Assembly (NCBI RefSeq): GCF_032842945.2 | Contig: NZ_CP146606.1 | Location: 3,290,501 to 3,354,500 of the forward strand | Reading direction: 5' to 3' | Length of the DNA: 64,000 nucleotides | Source: Roseovarius sp. W115 | Lineage (GTDB): Bacteria > Pseudomonadota > Alphaproteobacteria > Rhodobacterales > Rhodobacteraceae | Made by a program: the position numbers and the translations under genes | In this document: positions 19,181-28,356 of the stretch, one piece after another | How the letters are laid out: each line of letters opens with the position of its first letter | How positions within the stretch are numbered: the stretch's first letter is position 1 | Notes under the pieces: model-generated | What the model saw: the letters and a program-made list of their open reading frames with translations, nothing else | What the model was told of the DNA's origin: nothing | Database searches by the model: none

Positions 19181-19927
19181 TCAGCCCCCGGAAATGAGGA
19201 CAAGCGTTTTGTCGTCGTCAGTGCGCTCACAGACGGCTGCGCCAGCAAGATAGCCCCTCAGCTTGGACGAAAGGTTGGGCAGGCGTCCGTCTTCCGTCGC
19301 TGCGTCAACCGGGCGCATCATCGGCACAAAGAACCTTTGATGTGCAGCCTGTTCTGAGTGTGACAACGCCAAATCGCCCACGCCGTCTGAAAACAATGCA
19401 AATGCATCGTGTTCCCTTGGCTGGCGGGCGATGTTCAAGCGCGGTTCCGGGTCGTCAGTAACAAAATAGGTGGTGGACGCATATTCGCCATTTTCGGGCC
19501 AACAAAGCACCTCCCAATCGGTGCCCCGTCTTCCAACAATGGCGCTATCGCCAACATGCAGAGTCAGCACTTCATCTGGCGTTATTAATACAGCCGCCAA
19601 AGTCGCCGCAAATTGTCGGGGTGTACTTTCGCGTTGATTTGCGATTGCTGCAATCCGATCCCGCAAATCATCAATCCAATCAACTAACAATTCGTCGTTT
19701 GGTAATTCCGAATTGTCCCTCAACCACTCGCGGAAACGCACCGTCAGAGTGCGACAAACAAGCCAAGCACCATGGACTCCAAATTTCGCGCTGCCCGCAC
19801 CATCTGACACAACTGCGAAAATGCAGTCATTTGCCATGCACGAAACGGCGTAGGCATCTTCAAGTCTGCCGTCGTTTTGAATGTGCGAGGTGCCAATTTC
19901 GGACGCTGCCGCCCAACGCCATGCCAC
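19181..19927 (-). CDS. PP2C-family protein phosphatase of TerY-P triad
   Basis: 248-residue metal-dependent Ser/Thr phosphatase. Characteristic motifs are GRLEDAYAV, VVSDGAGSAKFG (metal Asp42), LTLHVGDSAIVG, FALFSDGVGDLA and DDDKTLVLI. It lies 4 bp after the VWA gene and 3 bp before the kinase gene, so all three are one operon. Expected to reverse phosphorylation by the neighbouring kinase. Cytoplasmic. Confidence 0.9.
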   Translation of the reverse strand: MAWRWAAASEIGTSHIQNDGRLEDAYAVSCMANDCIFAVVSDGAGSAKFGVHGAWLVCRTLTVRFREWLRDNSELPNDELLVDWIDDLRDRIAAIANQRESTPRQFAATLAAVLITPDEVLTLHVGDSAIVGRRGTDWEVLCWPENGEYASTTYFVTDDPEPRLNIARQPREHDAFALFSDGVGDLALSHSEQAAHQRFFVPMMRPVDAATEDGRLPNLSSKLRGYLAGAAVCERTDDDKTLVLISGG

Positions 19928-19931
19928 CCCG

Positions 19932-20630
19932 TTACCCTGCTACGGCCCAACCATCCGGGGCGGTGGGGTTCTCAAGGTTGATAGCATCACCGGGGTTGGA
20001 CTGTGAGACCGCGCTAAGCGAGCTGGACAGCCATTGAAAAAGTTCCTTGAAGGCCAATCCCTTGAGTTTGAGCGGTTGCCGTGTGGAAATTTGCGACAAC
20101 ACGTTCATGTCAGCTTGGTCAACGCCAACAGCATAGAACATGAACTCCTTTTTCTCTTCGCCTTCATGCACGCGGGTTTTCGCTTCACTCCAACTGTCGG
20201 TGGGTCCACCGTCAGTAATCAGGAAGACCCAAGGGCGGTAATATTTCACCCCATTTTCACGGTACCGATCTTTGCGCTGGCGCAACATGTCTAGGCTGGT
20301 AACGATTGCTTCGCCCATCGGTGTCGCGTTGTTCGCCTCAAGAGTTTCAGGGTAGAAATGATCCACTGTGGCAAAGTCGGATTTTATCTCGACTGGTCCA
20401 AAGGTGACCATCGCCAATTCGACCCGTTTTGCAGCCATTGGGTCATTCATCAACTCTTGGCGAAGCGTTGCCAGTCCTTCATTTAATTGCGCAATCGGCG
20501 CGCCGCTCATTGAATACGACGTATCCAATAAAAGAACTACTGGGCAGCGCTGTTCTGGGTTTTCTGCAAACTCTGCATCGCTAAATGGCTGTTGTTCAAA
20601 TTCGTCAATGTTTGTCACCCCGAAACGCAT
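19932..20630 (-). CDS. VWA-domain protein (TerY-like)
   Basis: 232-residue von Willebrand factor A domain protein. The MIDAS motif DTSYSMSG starts at residue 36, with the threonine site ATPMGEAI and LITDGGPTD completing the metal site. No signal peptide, so cytoplasmic. It is the first gene of the VWA-PP2C-kinase operon, the composition described for the TerY-P triad linked to tellurite-type stress modules. It probably binds a divalent metal and a partner protein; a direct enzymatic role is unlikely. Confidence 0.88.
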   Translation of the reverse strand: MRFGVTNIDEFEQQPFSDAEFAENPEQRCPVVLLLDTSYSMSGAPIAQLNEGLATLRQELMNDPMAAKRVELAMVTFGPVEIKSDFATVDHFYPETLEANNATPMGEAIVTSLDMLRQRKDRYRENGVKYYRPWVFLITDGGPTDSWSEAKTRVHEGEEKKEFMFYAVGVDQADMNVLSQISTRQPLKLKGLAFKELFQWLSSSLSAVSQSNPGDAINLENPTAPDGWAVAG

Positions 20631-20924
20631 TTCTCATGTGGAAGTTTTTTTCGATAGTGCTGAGGCTTAGCCCAAATGTCCACAGTGGAACGTACAGAGA
20701 CGAGACTACCGGAGGCTCTGGCTCGTGAAGAGGGTGGAGCGTTCGTCACTTGGCCTCACTCAATGCCGTCCTCGAGAACCCGCATTGGCCCGCAGAGCGC
20801 AAACATCGGGCGCGAGGTATTGGTCAACATCGGCGCATCTCAGGCATATCACCGAAGAGTTGACGCTGGGAAAGCCGTGCCCGGCACAACAAGACCCGCT
20901 CAGTCTGGTCACGGCTAACGAAAT

Positions 20925-20948
20925 TTTTGCTGCACATTTTGCTGCACA
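20925..20948 (+). repeat. Two tandem 12-bp repeats near attR
   Basis: TTTTGCTGCACA twice in tandem, 74 bp inside attR and matching the left-end unit at 12770-12805 in the same orientation. Confidence 0.7.
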
Positions 20949-21021
20949 AAGTGCAACGCAAAAAACCATCGAGTCTTGCAACTTCAAAGACTTAAGGCAT
21001 TGTTAAACAACAGCTTTCGGA

Positions 21022-21035
21022 CTGTCTCTCCGCCA
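21022..21035 (+). other. attR core
   Basis: CTGTCTCTCCGCCA, an exact direct repeat of the tRNA-Ser 3' end; the rest of the tRNA is absent here. Confidence 0.85.
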
Positions 21036-21569
21036 CCCAGTCCTGGCTCAGCAGTTGATTTTCACAGGCGCCAGAATAGTCCCGCATTTCCGGTGACTAG
21101 CGGGCGGTGGTGCATCCGGAGACTGACAGTGAGACCCGATTTCAGGCCCTTTCGGCCAAGAGTCTCAGCGTCCCTTTTCCAGAGTAGACTTAGCGATGCG
21201 TGGGATGTTCAGAGCTGCGCGATGATGCGGTCCTGTTCGGCCCAGGAGGCCGGAAGGCCGTGCTGGCGGATCCAATTCGTGGTCAACGCCGGTGGCTGGC
21301 GTCCCTGATGCGGTGAGCAAAATCGAAGCGACATTGGGTTGTGACGTATCAGTCGTCTACCAACACATTTGAACGCTGCGCTCATTAGCCGACATTGGCG
21401 GAACAAGGGTCAACGGCAGCAAAGTCCGCAGACTGTTAATTCCGCCACCGCCGGGGTTTTGCGTTCGCAGCGAAAGCCCGGTTCGGTGAAACTACAACGC
21501 AGCGCTGACTGACCACTGGATGTCTGCAAAGAAGCACAACACACTGAATCAAACAATTGGGTGGTTTCT

Positions 21570-23363
21570 TTACAACGGCCAAACCAACAAAATTGTTGGC
21601 AAGGCTACGAGCACAACAAGTATCTCAAGCAATAGCCCCATACGCCAATAGTCGCCGAAACGGTATCCACCGGGACCCAGGATAATCGTATTGTTTTTGT
21701 GTCCAATTGGAGTAAGGAACGCACAAGACGCGGCGACCGCGACGGACATAAGCCAGGCATCTGGATTGGTGCTGGTTGCTGCCGCCATGCCAATGGCAAT
21801 TGGCGCAGCGATCAAGGTGGTGGCGACATTGTTTAGGAAATCAGACAAGGTCATTGTGACAATCATAAGTGCGAGAAGCGACACCCATGCCGGGAACCCA
21901 TCCGTTATGGACAGTATTTGTGTGGCAATAAGTTCTGCACCACCGGTTTTCTCGAAAGCCTCCGCAAGTGGGATCAAACTGGCAAGGAGAACAATCACCT
22001 TCCATTCTATTGACTCGTAGACTTCCCGACCTGACACCAAACCGACTGCAACCAGGGCAATCACGGCGGCGGAGAGTGCTACAGACAGAGAGACCCAACC
22101 TAAAACGGCTACCGCAATCGCACCCAAGAAAATTGCAATAGAAAGCCCCGCTTTGGAGCGTTGCACCATCTGAGTTTCACGCCCTTCGAGTGGGAGAACC
22201 CCCATGAAAGAGGCCGCTTGAGCGTTTCTTTCGGCATCACCTAAAAGTAAAAGCACGTCACCCGGTTTGATAAAAAGAAGCCGCACCCGATCTGTAAACC
22301 GCCGTCCGTTACGCGACACACCGAGCAGCGTAACCGAATGCCGATAAAGTAGCTTTAGGCCACGCGCAGTTCGCCCAACAATCCGCGCACCCTCTGGTAC
22401 GATTGCTTCGGTAAGGGTCAGGCCACCGGAAGTGACGCGCCCATCATGCTTTTCTGAGCCTGAGAACTCCAGCACAGATTGCCCCATAAAAGCTTCTATG
22501 GATTTGGGCTCTCCTTCGACAACTACAAAGTCACCTGATCGGATTTCCTGTTTCGCTGCAAAACCCGGAAGCCGCTTTCCGCGACGGACCAGTCCTAAAA
22601 TGTGAACATCATGGTCATCGGCGCGAGGGTAAAGATCGGAAATGGTAGAGACGTCCTGAATCGATTTTTCGCTGACACGAAGTTCAGCAATGTAGCGACC
22701 TTCTGCAAACGCCGCCTCCTGTTCCAAGGCCCCTTCGCGTTTGGGCAGAAACCGCCTACCCAGCAAAGACACGAACGCGATTCCAACGACGGCTACTGTG
22801 AGCCCGACCGGAGCGAAATCGAACATACTAAAGGGCGCGCCCAACGCATCCTGTCGATAGGCTGCAATCACAATGTTTGGTGTCGTTCCAATCAACGTTA
22901 TCATTCCGCCAAGTATGGTTGCGAAAGACAGCGGCATAAGCGAAAGGCTGACGGCGCGTTTTGCTTTTGTAGCTGTGTCGATATCGAGGGGCATCAAAAG
23001 AGCCAGCGCTGCGACGTTGTTTATGACTGCCGATAAACCCGCTCCCACGACGGACATCACCGCAATATGAAGTGGCAAAGGTCGTTCCGAGTTGAGCAAC
23101 CGCGCCGCTAGTTTTTCGATTGCGCCCGAACCGACAAGGCCACGTGATACAATCAGTACCAAAGCAATGATCGCAACTGCGGAATGCCCAAAACCAGAGA
23201 ATACAGCGTCCGTTGGAACAAGCCCGAGTATTGCCTCCAAAACGAGAGCTCCGAATGCCACCAAATCGTATCGGATGCGTCCCCAGATTAGCAGTACGAA
23301 AAGGACAATAAAAATCCCGATGATCATCGTCTGGTCAGATGGCATTTGCAAAACGTCTTTCAT
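21570..23363 (-). CDS. SLC13-type (DASS) permease with RCK_C domains
   Basis: About 597 residues. Two blocks of membrane helices (N-terminal ~5-190, C-terminal ~395-597) flank a soluble part of ~200 residues containing two RCK/TrkA-C-like repeats (HVHILGLVRRGKRLPGF, GDFVVVEG; HSVTLLGVSRNGRRF, GDVLLLLG). Signatures include SAVINNVAALALLMP and GTTPNIVIAAYR in the first half and LNNVATTLIAAPIA in the second. Likely a sodium- or proton-coupled anion (sulfate, dicarboxylate) transporter. Starts at 23363 or 23345 are both possible. Confidence 0.85.
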   Translation of the reverse strand: MKDVLQMPSDQTMIIGIFIVLFVLLIWGRIRYDLVAFGALVLEAILGLVPTDAVFSGFGHSAVAIIALVLIVSRGLVGSGAIEKLAARLLNSERPLPLHIAVMSVVGAGLSAVINNVAALALLMPLDIDTATKAKRAVSLSLMPLSFATILGGMITLIGTTPNIVIAAYRQDALGAPFSMFDFAPVGLTVAVVGIAFVSLLGRRFLPKREGALEQEAAFAEGRYIAELRVSEKSIQDVSTISDLYPRADDHDVHILGLVRRGKRLPGFAAKQEIRSGDFVVVEGEPKSIEAFMGQSVLEFSGSEKHDGRVTSGGLTLTEAIVPEGARIVGRTARGLKLLYRHSVTLLGVSRNGRRFTDRVRLLFIKPGDVLLLLGDAERNAQAASFMGVLPLEGRETQMVQRSKAGLSIAIFLGAIAVAVLGWVSLSVALSAAVIALVAVGLVSGREVYESIEWKVIVLLASLIPLAEAFEKTGGAELIATQILSITDGFPAWVSLLALMIVTMTLSDFLNNVATTLIAAPIAIGMAAATSTNPDAWLMSVAVAASCAFLTPIGHKNNTIILGPGGYRFGDYWRMGLLLEILVVLVALPTILLVWPL

Positions 23364-23585
23364 TTGCAGCCAGACTAAGGCTAGCTCTCTCAATGTGTAT
23401 CCAGACACCTTGAAAGAGCCAATTCTAATCGAAACCATAGGCGACTTGATTTTGACATGGCAGCCCTGAAATCGGGGGTGGATAGCACCTGTTTTGGCAA
23501 CAGAGATGCAGCCCTGCGCCCATGCATAACAGTCCACAAGGTTACCGAACTAACGAAATTGAGCGGCTTTCTTCAAATGTGCGGC

Positions 23586-23984
23586 TTACTGCTGAACCGA
23601 TTTCAACCACTCGACCAGATCGACAATAGGCTGGCTTGTCATGATTGGCTGACCACTCTTGGTCTTCACGGCCACATCACGACCTTCGAAGAATTGACCA
23701 TAGATCGGCATCGGCGATCCATGACTTACCAACGGATCCCTGCCATCAATTTTGCGAATGACACGTGCGATTGGGAAAAAGCCCCCGTTTGAATTCTGCA
23801 ACTGTGTCAAATCAGGCGGTTGTAGGATCAGCGCCGGAGCCATCGGACCATTACCAGTCGCATCGCGCCCGTGACACATGGCACAATGCTGGTAGAAAAG
23901 ATCTCTTCCGTTATCGGCATCTTGTGCGTTTAAGGGCGATACTAGAAAACACGCCATTGCTATTCCCCAGAAAAGTCGTCGCAT
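23586..23984 (-). CDS. Exported c-type cytochrome
   Basis: 132 residues with signal peptide (LFWGIAMACFLVSPLNAQ) and one haem site, YQHCAMCHGRD. A methionine near residue 100 (SPMPIYGQF) may be the axial ligand. GGAGG precedes the ATG at 23984. It follows the universal stress gene by 54 bp in the same direction. Its CxxCHG-G-GP...PPDLT layout resembles the lipoprotein cytochrome at 46434-46955. Predicted periplasmic electron carrier. Confidence 0.88.
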   Translation of the reverse strand: MRRLFWGIAMACFLVSPLNAQDADNGRDLFYQHCAMCHGRDATGNGPMAPALILQPPDLTQLQNSNGGFFPIARVIRKIDGRDPLVSHGSPMPIYGQFFEGRDVAVKTKSGQPIMTSQPIVDLVEWLKSVQQ

Positions 23985-24038
23985 CTTGGCCTCCAAGGCG
24001 TCGTGTAAGAGAACGTCAAAGTTCAGAGCCCTAAGCTT

Positions 24039-24452
24039 TTAACGCACAACATAAACCGAGCATTTTGCGTGGCTCGCAACGTAACCCGCATTCGAAGCGA
24101 TTATATGCTCCAAAAAGCCCGGAATATGAGACGCCATGACGATCAAATCAATTTTCAATTCATCAGATCTGTCTACAAGAACATGGCCAAGATCAGCGCT
24201 GACATCGACATCTACCAATGACAGGGTCTCTACAGGGCAACCAGTTTGGTCGGAGACTTCCTTTGCAAACGCTTTGAGTTTTTCATCATAGGATTCGGGC
24301 GTCTTGGCGACTTCGGTAGGTGCTGAACTTGTAACTCCGATCAAGTGTATCGTGGCTGAATTCAGTTTTGAGATTTGTCCCGCCTGTGAAACGGCATTTT
24401 TCAGATCATCTTTGTGGGCAAGATCGACAGGTACCATGATTTTCTTAATCAT
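24039..24452 (-). CDS. Universal stress protein, single UspA domain
   Basis: 137 residues, start MIKKIMVPVDLAHKDDLKNA. It has the Usp alpha/beta fold and the C-terminal helix-strand region (LIVMASHIPGFLEHIIASNA). The ATP-binding GxxG-S/T signature is weakened (SNAGYVASHAKCSVYVVR). Usp genes of this kind are commonly induced under low oxygen. An FNR-type box lies about 136 bp upstream in the divergent region. Confidence 0.88.
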   Translation of the reverse strand: MIKKIMVPVDLAHKDDLKNAVSQAGQISKLNSATIHLIGVTSSAPTEVAKTPESYDEKLKAFAKEVSDQTGCPVETLSLVDVDVSADLGHVLVDRSDELKIDLIVMASHIPGFLEHIIASNAGYVASHAKCSVYVVR

Positions 24453-24581
24453 CTTGAGCCTCCATGAAGCATGAGAACTCTGATCTTGCCCGCTTTCGTT
24501 TCCGCATGTTTGACATTTCGCAATGCTCTTACCGCCCAAAGCACAAGACGCTTCCATTGTCACCGCACTACCGAACTGGAA

Positions 24582-24595
24582 TTGACGGATGTCAA
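24582..24595. promoter_or_regulatory. FNR/FixK-type box
   Basis: TTGACGGATGTCAA, a perfect 5-bp-arm palindrome with 4-nt spacer, between the divergent usp gene and the GerW-like gene. Confidence 0.6.
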
Positions 24596-24662
24596 ACCGG
24601 TATTGGCGAGATGTGCCAAAAGCTTTCCATTGCTTGCTCACCCCGAATGAAAGGAATGCGAC

Positions 24663-25022
24663 ATGGAAAACGTGGAACGCTTGTTGAAAGGCACAGTCGA
24701 AGAGTTAGACCGCCTTTTGAACGCGCGGAATGTTCTTGGAGATCCGATCGAAAAGGACAACGCGACCGTGATCCCCATCGTGAGCTATGGTTTTGGTTTC
24801 GGTGCAGGAGGCGGCGCCAATACAAAGACTGGTGACGGAGCTGGCACAGGTGCAGGCGGCGGGATCAAGCCGTTGGGCGCGATCATTCTCGATGACCAAG
24901 GTGCACGTGTTGAGTCTGTTCAAGGCGCGATGACGACCTTTGCTGAAGTGCTCGGCAAGACAGCTAACAAAGCCATTGAAACCACGGCTTCCAGCGCAAA
25001 GTCCAAGGCCCAAAATAGCTGA
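24663..25022 (+). CDS. GerW/YtfJ-family protein
   Basis: 119 residues. The N-terminal helix (VERLLKGTVEELDRLLN), then VIPIVSYGFGFGAGGG and an extremely glycine-rich loop, are hallmarks of the GerW (YtfJ) family, first known as spore proteins in Bacillus. No signal peptide. The organism type does not sporulate, so the function must differ. Next gene is a DUF2953 protein, the same partner as in Bacillus (ytfI-ytfJ). Confidence 0.88.
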   Translation: MENVERLLKGTVEELDRLLNARNVLGDPIEKDNATVIPIVSYGFGFGAGGGANTKTGDGAGTGAGGGIKPLGAIILDDQGARVESVQGAMTTFAEVLGKTANKAIETTASSAKSKAQNS

Positions 25023-25032
25023 CGCATTTGGC

Positions 25033-25587
25033 ATGTCGGTTGCAATTACAGTGTTGCTTAGCTTTGCCCCAGTCTTGCTCAGCTTTTTTGTGCTTATTCT
25101 GTTTCTGCCGCTCCATATCGAACTTTCGGTTTTGAAGGACCCAAATTGGAGAATTCGTGCGACGTGCCGCCCACTGATGGGATATGGACCTCTAATAAAT
25201 TTGAAGAGCGCTAGACCGAAGACACAAGACGAACTGCCCGAGGTCAGGAAAAAACCAAAACCTACATTGGCCAAGCTAGAGCGGATGGCAAAAGCGGGGG
25301 CTATATTTTATATCGACGTTCTAAACCGCGTCACATTCCGCCACATAGAGCTATCAGCGCAGTTTGACATGGGTGACGCCAGTGAGACCGGCCAAACCTT
25401 TGGTCAACTGGCACCTCTTGTCTACGGGTGTTCCGCGGTACCTGCGGGCAGCATTGATATAAAACCTTTGTTCATCAATCGCCCCTTCCTTTCAGGTCAT
25501 GCTGAGATAGGCCTTTCGGTTGTTCCGGCCTCGCTTGTAACTCCCGCTATAAGGTTTGGCTGGCGCATATTTGGACCCAAATCATGA
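25033..25587 (+). CDS. DUF2953 membrane-anchored protein
   Basis: 184 residues with one N-terminal membrane segment (VLLSFAPVLLSFFVLILFLP) and a soluble domain typical of DUF2953 (VTFRHIELSAQFDMGDASET, LVYG). It starts 10 bp after the GerW gene, and its stop overlaps the next start (ATGA). The pairing with GerW suggests a joint membrane function of unknown nature. Confidence 0.78.
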   Translation: MSVAITVLLSFAPVLLSFFVLILFLPLHIELSVLKDPNWRIRATCRPLMGYGPLINLKSARPKTQDELPEVRKKPKPTLAKLERMAKAGAIFYIDVLNRVTFRHIELSAQFDMGDASETGQTFGQLAPLVYGCSAVPAGSIDIKPLFINRPFLSGHAEIGLSVVPASLVTPAIRFGWRIFGPKS

Positions 25588-25865
25588 CATGGACGGTGGA
25601 TCCTCCGATCCAAATGGGACAGGCTTCGTTTGCTGCAATCTCGGAGATCGAAGTCCTTGCGCATCAAATCGGCCGAACGGTCCTGGGCAGCGCACGAAAA
25701 AACCCCAAGCTTGTCCTGATGTGTGTTCGCGGTAGAGTTTCAGCTACGGACTTTGCCGGGAACAATTTTGACGCTTTGGAAGTCGAACGTCGCTATCCCG
25801 GTGCGATAGTCCAAATGAAAGCTCTTTTGGACAAGCGCCACACAGACCGCACAGATCCTGTATAA
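25584..25865 (+). CDS. Small unknown protein, third gene after gerW-DUF2953
   Basis: 93 residues, start MTWTVDPPIQMGQASFAAIS overlapping the DUF2953 stop by 4 bp. Alpha/beta character with no membrane segment; LVLMCVRGRVSATDF may be a buried strand. Not recognised. Translational coupling argues that it is real and functionally linked to the two genes before it. Confidence 0.6.
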   Translation: MTWTVDPPIQMGQASFAAISEIEVLAHQIGRTVLGSARKNPKLVLMCVRGRVSATDFAGNNFDALEVERRYPGAIVQMKALLDKRHTDRTDPV

Positions 25866-25968
25866 CTCATAGCGAGTCTTGAGCCTGAACAGGTGAAAGA
25901 ACACGGGCACGAAAAGGGTGCCAAATGTGATACGACGTAGTGTGAGGTAACGAACCCGATCAAAGCAA

Positions 25969-27528
25969 ATGTTAGAAAACCAAACGGATATCAATGACGC
26001 AACTCTGCTGGATGCGATTTTCGAAGCGGTTATTGACGCGATCGTCGTTACCGATGCTACCGGCATTATTCTTCGCACCAATGCTTCTGCAACTGAGATG
26101 CTTGGCTTCGAAGCTTCCGACATGATGGGTCAAAACGTGCGGATGCTTATGCCAAGTGAGGACGCGCAGCGTCACGATAGCTATATCAGTCATCACGTTA
26201 AAACTGGCAAAAGTTCCGTGATTGGGACCGGTCGAGAGCTAACGGCTCGACACAGAGACGGGCATTGTTTCCCAATCCACATATCATTGGGCCGCGTAGA
26301 GGTGTCGCAAGGGCCAATCTTTGTGGCCGTTATGCACGATCTGACTGAACGAAAGGCGGCAGAAGAGGCCTTGTCGCGGTCTCAGCGTCTAGAAGCCGTT
26401 GGTCAGATGACCGGCGGTATTACACACGATTTCAACAATCTTCTGACGATCATCATCGGAAATCTTGAGCTTTTGCAAAGCAGGTCAGAGGGTCGGTTTG
26501 ACGAATTGGTTAATGACGCGCTCGAAGCCGCAGAGCTGGGAGCTGACCTGACTTCGCGATTGCTTGCTTTTGCCAGAAAGAGCGATCTGTCCCCAAAGAT
26601 GCTCGATCTGGCGGAAGAATGTGATGAGGTCATTCGAATTCTGTCTAGAACTCTTGGGGCTGGTTTCGAAATCGAAAGCTTACATGCCCCGAACCTACCA
26701 AACGTCAATGTTGATCCGACGCAGCTTCAAACTGCTATCATGAATCTGGCACTGAATGCCCGTGACGCCATGCCGGATGGCGGCAAGCTTTTGATTCAGA
26801 CCGACCGCGTTCAGATCGACGACACCTACATCGCTCAGGAGATCGACATTGTTCCCGGTGATTATGTGCGTTTGTCGATGAGCGACACGGGCACAGGCAT
26901 GGATGACATCGCAAAAGAGCGCGCTTTTGAGCCATTTTTTACGACCAAGCCTGCAGGAAAAGGAACGGGTTTGGGGTTGTCCATGGTATACGGTTTTTCC
27001 CGTCAATCCGGCGGGCACGTAACGCTTTACAGCGAACCAGGACATGGAACGACGGTTGCGCTCTACTTCCCAATCCTCGCAAATGCCAATGCAACATTCA
27101 AAGAACCCAGCGCGCATAATCTTGTAACGCCAGGCCACGGGCAGGTTATTCTTGTGGTGGAAGATAACGCTTCTGTACGCCGCTTAGCCGTTGTTCGATT
27201 AAAAGAGCTTGGGTACAAGACACTGGAAGCGGAAACAGGTGATGACGCCCTGGAGTTGCTGAAAAACATTGGACAGGTCGATCTTTTGTTCACCGACATG
27301 GTCATGCCGGGCCAACTCGATGGATATCAATTGGCGAAAGAAGCGCAGTCTCTGTATCCGCAAATGAAGTTTTTACTCACGTCCGGCTACTCAAAAGATA
27401 TTGCCATCCAGCAAGAAGACAAAGAGCGGTTTCCTCTGCTGCACAAACCCTATCGGATCGCTGACTTGGCAGAACACCTCAAAAAACTACTCTCTGATAA
27501 TCAAACGACTTCGGCCGTAAAGGAGTAG
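25969..27528 (+). CDS. FixL-like haem-PAS hybrid histidine kinase with receiver domain
   Basis: 519 residues, soluble. PAS domain (~10-125) closely follows FixL: the proximal haem histidine is kept (His69 in RHDSYIS) and so is the arginine matching FixL Arg220 (Arg89 in IGTGRE). Then HisKA with phosphoacceptor His153 (GGITHDFNN), N box at 263 (ALNARDAM), G boxes DTGTGMDD and GKGTGLGLS, and a C-terminal receiver with Asp443 ([10 protein letters not shown]). Predicted oxygen or redox sensor. Its end overlaps the restored response-regulator gene on the other strand. A ligand other than haem is possible. Confidence 0.88.
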   Translation: MLENQTDINDATLLDAIFEAVIDAIVVTDATGIILRTNASATEMLGFEASDMMGQNVRMLMPSEDAQRHDSYISHHVKTGKSSVIGTGRELTARHRDGHCFPIHISLGRVEVSQGPIFVAVMHDLTERKAAEEALSRSQRLEAVGQMTGGITHDFNNLLTIIIGNLELLQSRSEGRFDELVNDALEAAELGADLTSRLLAFARKSDLSPKMLDLAEECDEVIRILSRTLGAGFEIESLHAPNLPNVNVDPTQLQTAIMNLALNARDAMPDGGKLLIQTDRVQIDDTYIAQEIDIVPGDYVRLSMSDTGTGMDDIAKERAFEPFFTTKPAGKGTGLGLSMVYGFSRQSGGHVTLYSEPGHGTTVALYFPILANANATFKEPSAHNLVTPGHGQVILVVEDNASVRRLAVVRLKELGYKTLEAETGDDALELLKNIGQVDLLFTDMVMPGQLDGYQLAKEAQSLYPQMKFLLTSGYSKDIAIQQEDKERFPLLHKPYRIADLAEHLKKLLSDNQTTSAVKE

Positions 27529-28225
27529 CCAATTCCACGCACGGTTTTGATAAATTTGGGATCTGTGGGGTCGACCTCAATCTTCTTACGCAATCGCGCT
27601 ACTTGATTGTCAATCGTGCGGTCCAGTGGCGCGTAGGATGCCCCCCCAAAAACTCCATAAGTTGCTCGCGCGAGAGAATACGTTTGGGGTGATTTAGGAA
27701 CACCATCAAGAGATTGAATTCGCCGGTTGTCATGGAGCAGTCTTTTCCGTCAGGTCCAGTTACTTCAAATTGGTCAGGGACAACTGACCAGCCTTCAAAC
27801 TTTATCTGTTTGCCGTCAGAGTCAGGATTTTTGTAAGTGCTGACATGTGTTTCACTCTTAGCGCTGCGGCGTAAAACGGCCTTGATGCGCGCCACCACTT
27901 CTCGAATGTGAAACGGCTTAGAGATATAGTCATCCGCGCCAATTTCTAAGCCCACAACCTTGTCTAGAACATCGTCCTTGCTCGAGACCATGACAATCGG
28001 TACGTCAGATATCTTTTTGATTTCACGCGCTATTTCCAATCCATCATCTTCACCAAGACGTAAATCCAGTGTGACAAGATCTGGACAGTTTACGCGCACC
28101 ATTCGCAGTGTTGATGACGTATCATAGGCCTCTAACGTCTCGTAACCCTCGTCACCAAAGCAAGTGCAAAGCAACTTGCGAAGCCTTGGTTCGTCATCAA
28201 CGACTAAGATGGTCTTTCTGGACAT
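27501..28225 (-). pseudogene. OmpR-type response regulator, frameshifted in a G7 run
   Basis: Receiver domain (MSRKTILVVDDEPRLRKLLC, phosphoacceptor Asp54, Lys in YISKPF) plus winged helix. After [10 protein letters not shown] the frame runs into a stop at 27599. The alternative frame continues as [20 protein letters not shown], then [17 protein letters not shown] to a stop at 27501, exactly the missing OmpR C-terminus. One base added to the seven-C run at 27641-27647 (plus strand) restores the full 242-residue protein. Either a real mutation, a switchable tract, or a sequencing error. Likely partner of the adjacent kinase. Confidence 0.82.
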
Positions 28226-28356
28226 TTTGCTGTCTGAACCGGAAATCAGCTGAATGAATACGCAGTATATGTTCGTGTAATCAATTTTATCATTCAGTGC
28301 AGCAGGGGCAAGCAGACAATATATTTCAACAACAGTGCGGGCAGCACCTTTCCGCT

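Larger units (their letters stand above)
12669..21035. mobile_element. Integrative element in tRNA-Ser carrying a TerY-P-type triad
   Basis: The 14-bp sequence CTGTCTCTCCGCCA ends the tRNA gene at 12669-12682 and recurs in direct orientation at 21022-21035. Between the copies (about 8.35 kb) are an integrase next to the left end, a small ORF, a relaxase, and a three-gene VWA/PP2C/kinase cargo on the opposite strand. Twelve-base tandem repeats flank both ends. There is no coupling protein or type IV secretion gene, so it is best described as a mobilizable or decayed element rather than a self-transmissible ICE. Confidence 0.88.
20631..21569. other. Right end of element and downstream gene-free stretch
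   Basis: 939 bp. 20631-20920 holds the upstream region of the triad operon. 20925-20948 carries two arm-type repeats and 21022-21035 the attR core. 21036-21569 shows no intact gene; short frames are present but none resembles a known family. Confidence 0.6.

Noticed and set aside
21209..21406. Possible gene remnant downstream of attR (either strand)
   Set aside because: Short frames with no recognisable domain, no ribosome site and no continuity; left as gene-free.
23446..23459. TTGATTTTGACATG as a further FNR-type box near the SLC13 gene
   Set aside because: The right half does not match NTCAA, so it falls below the other boxes.
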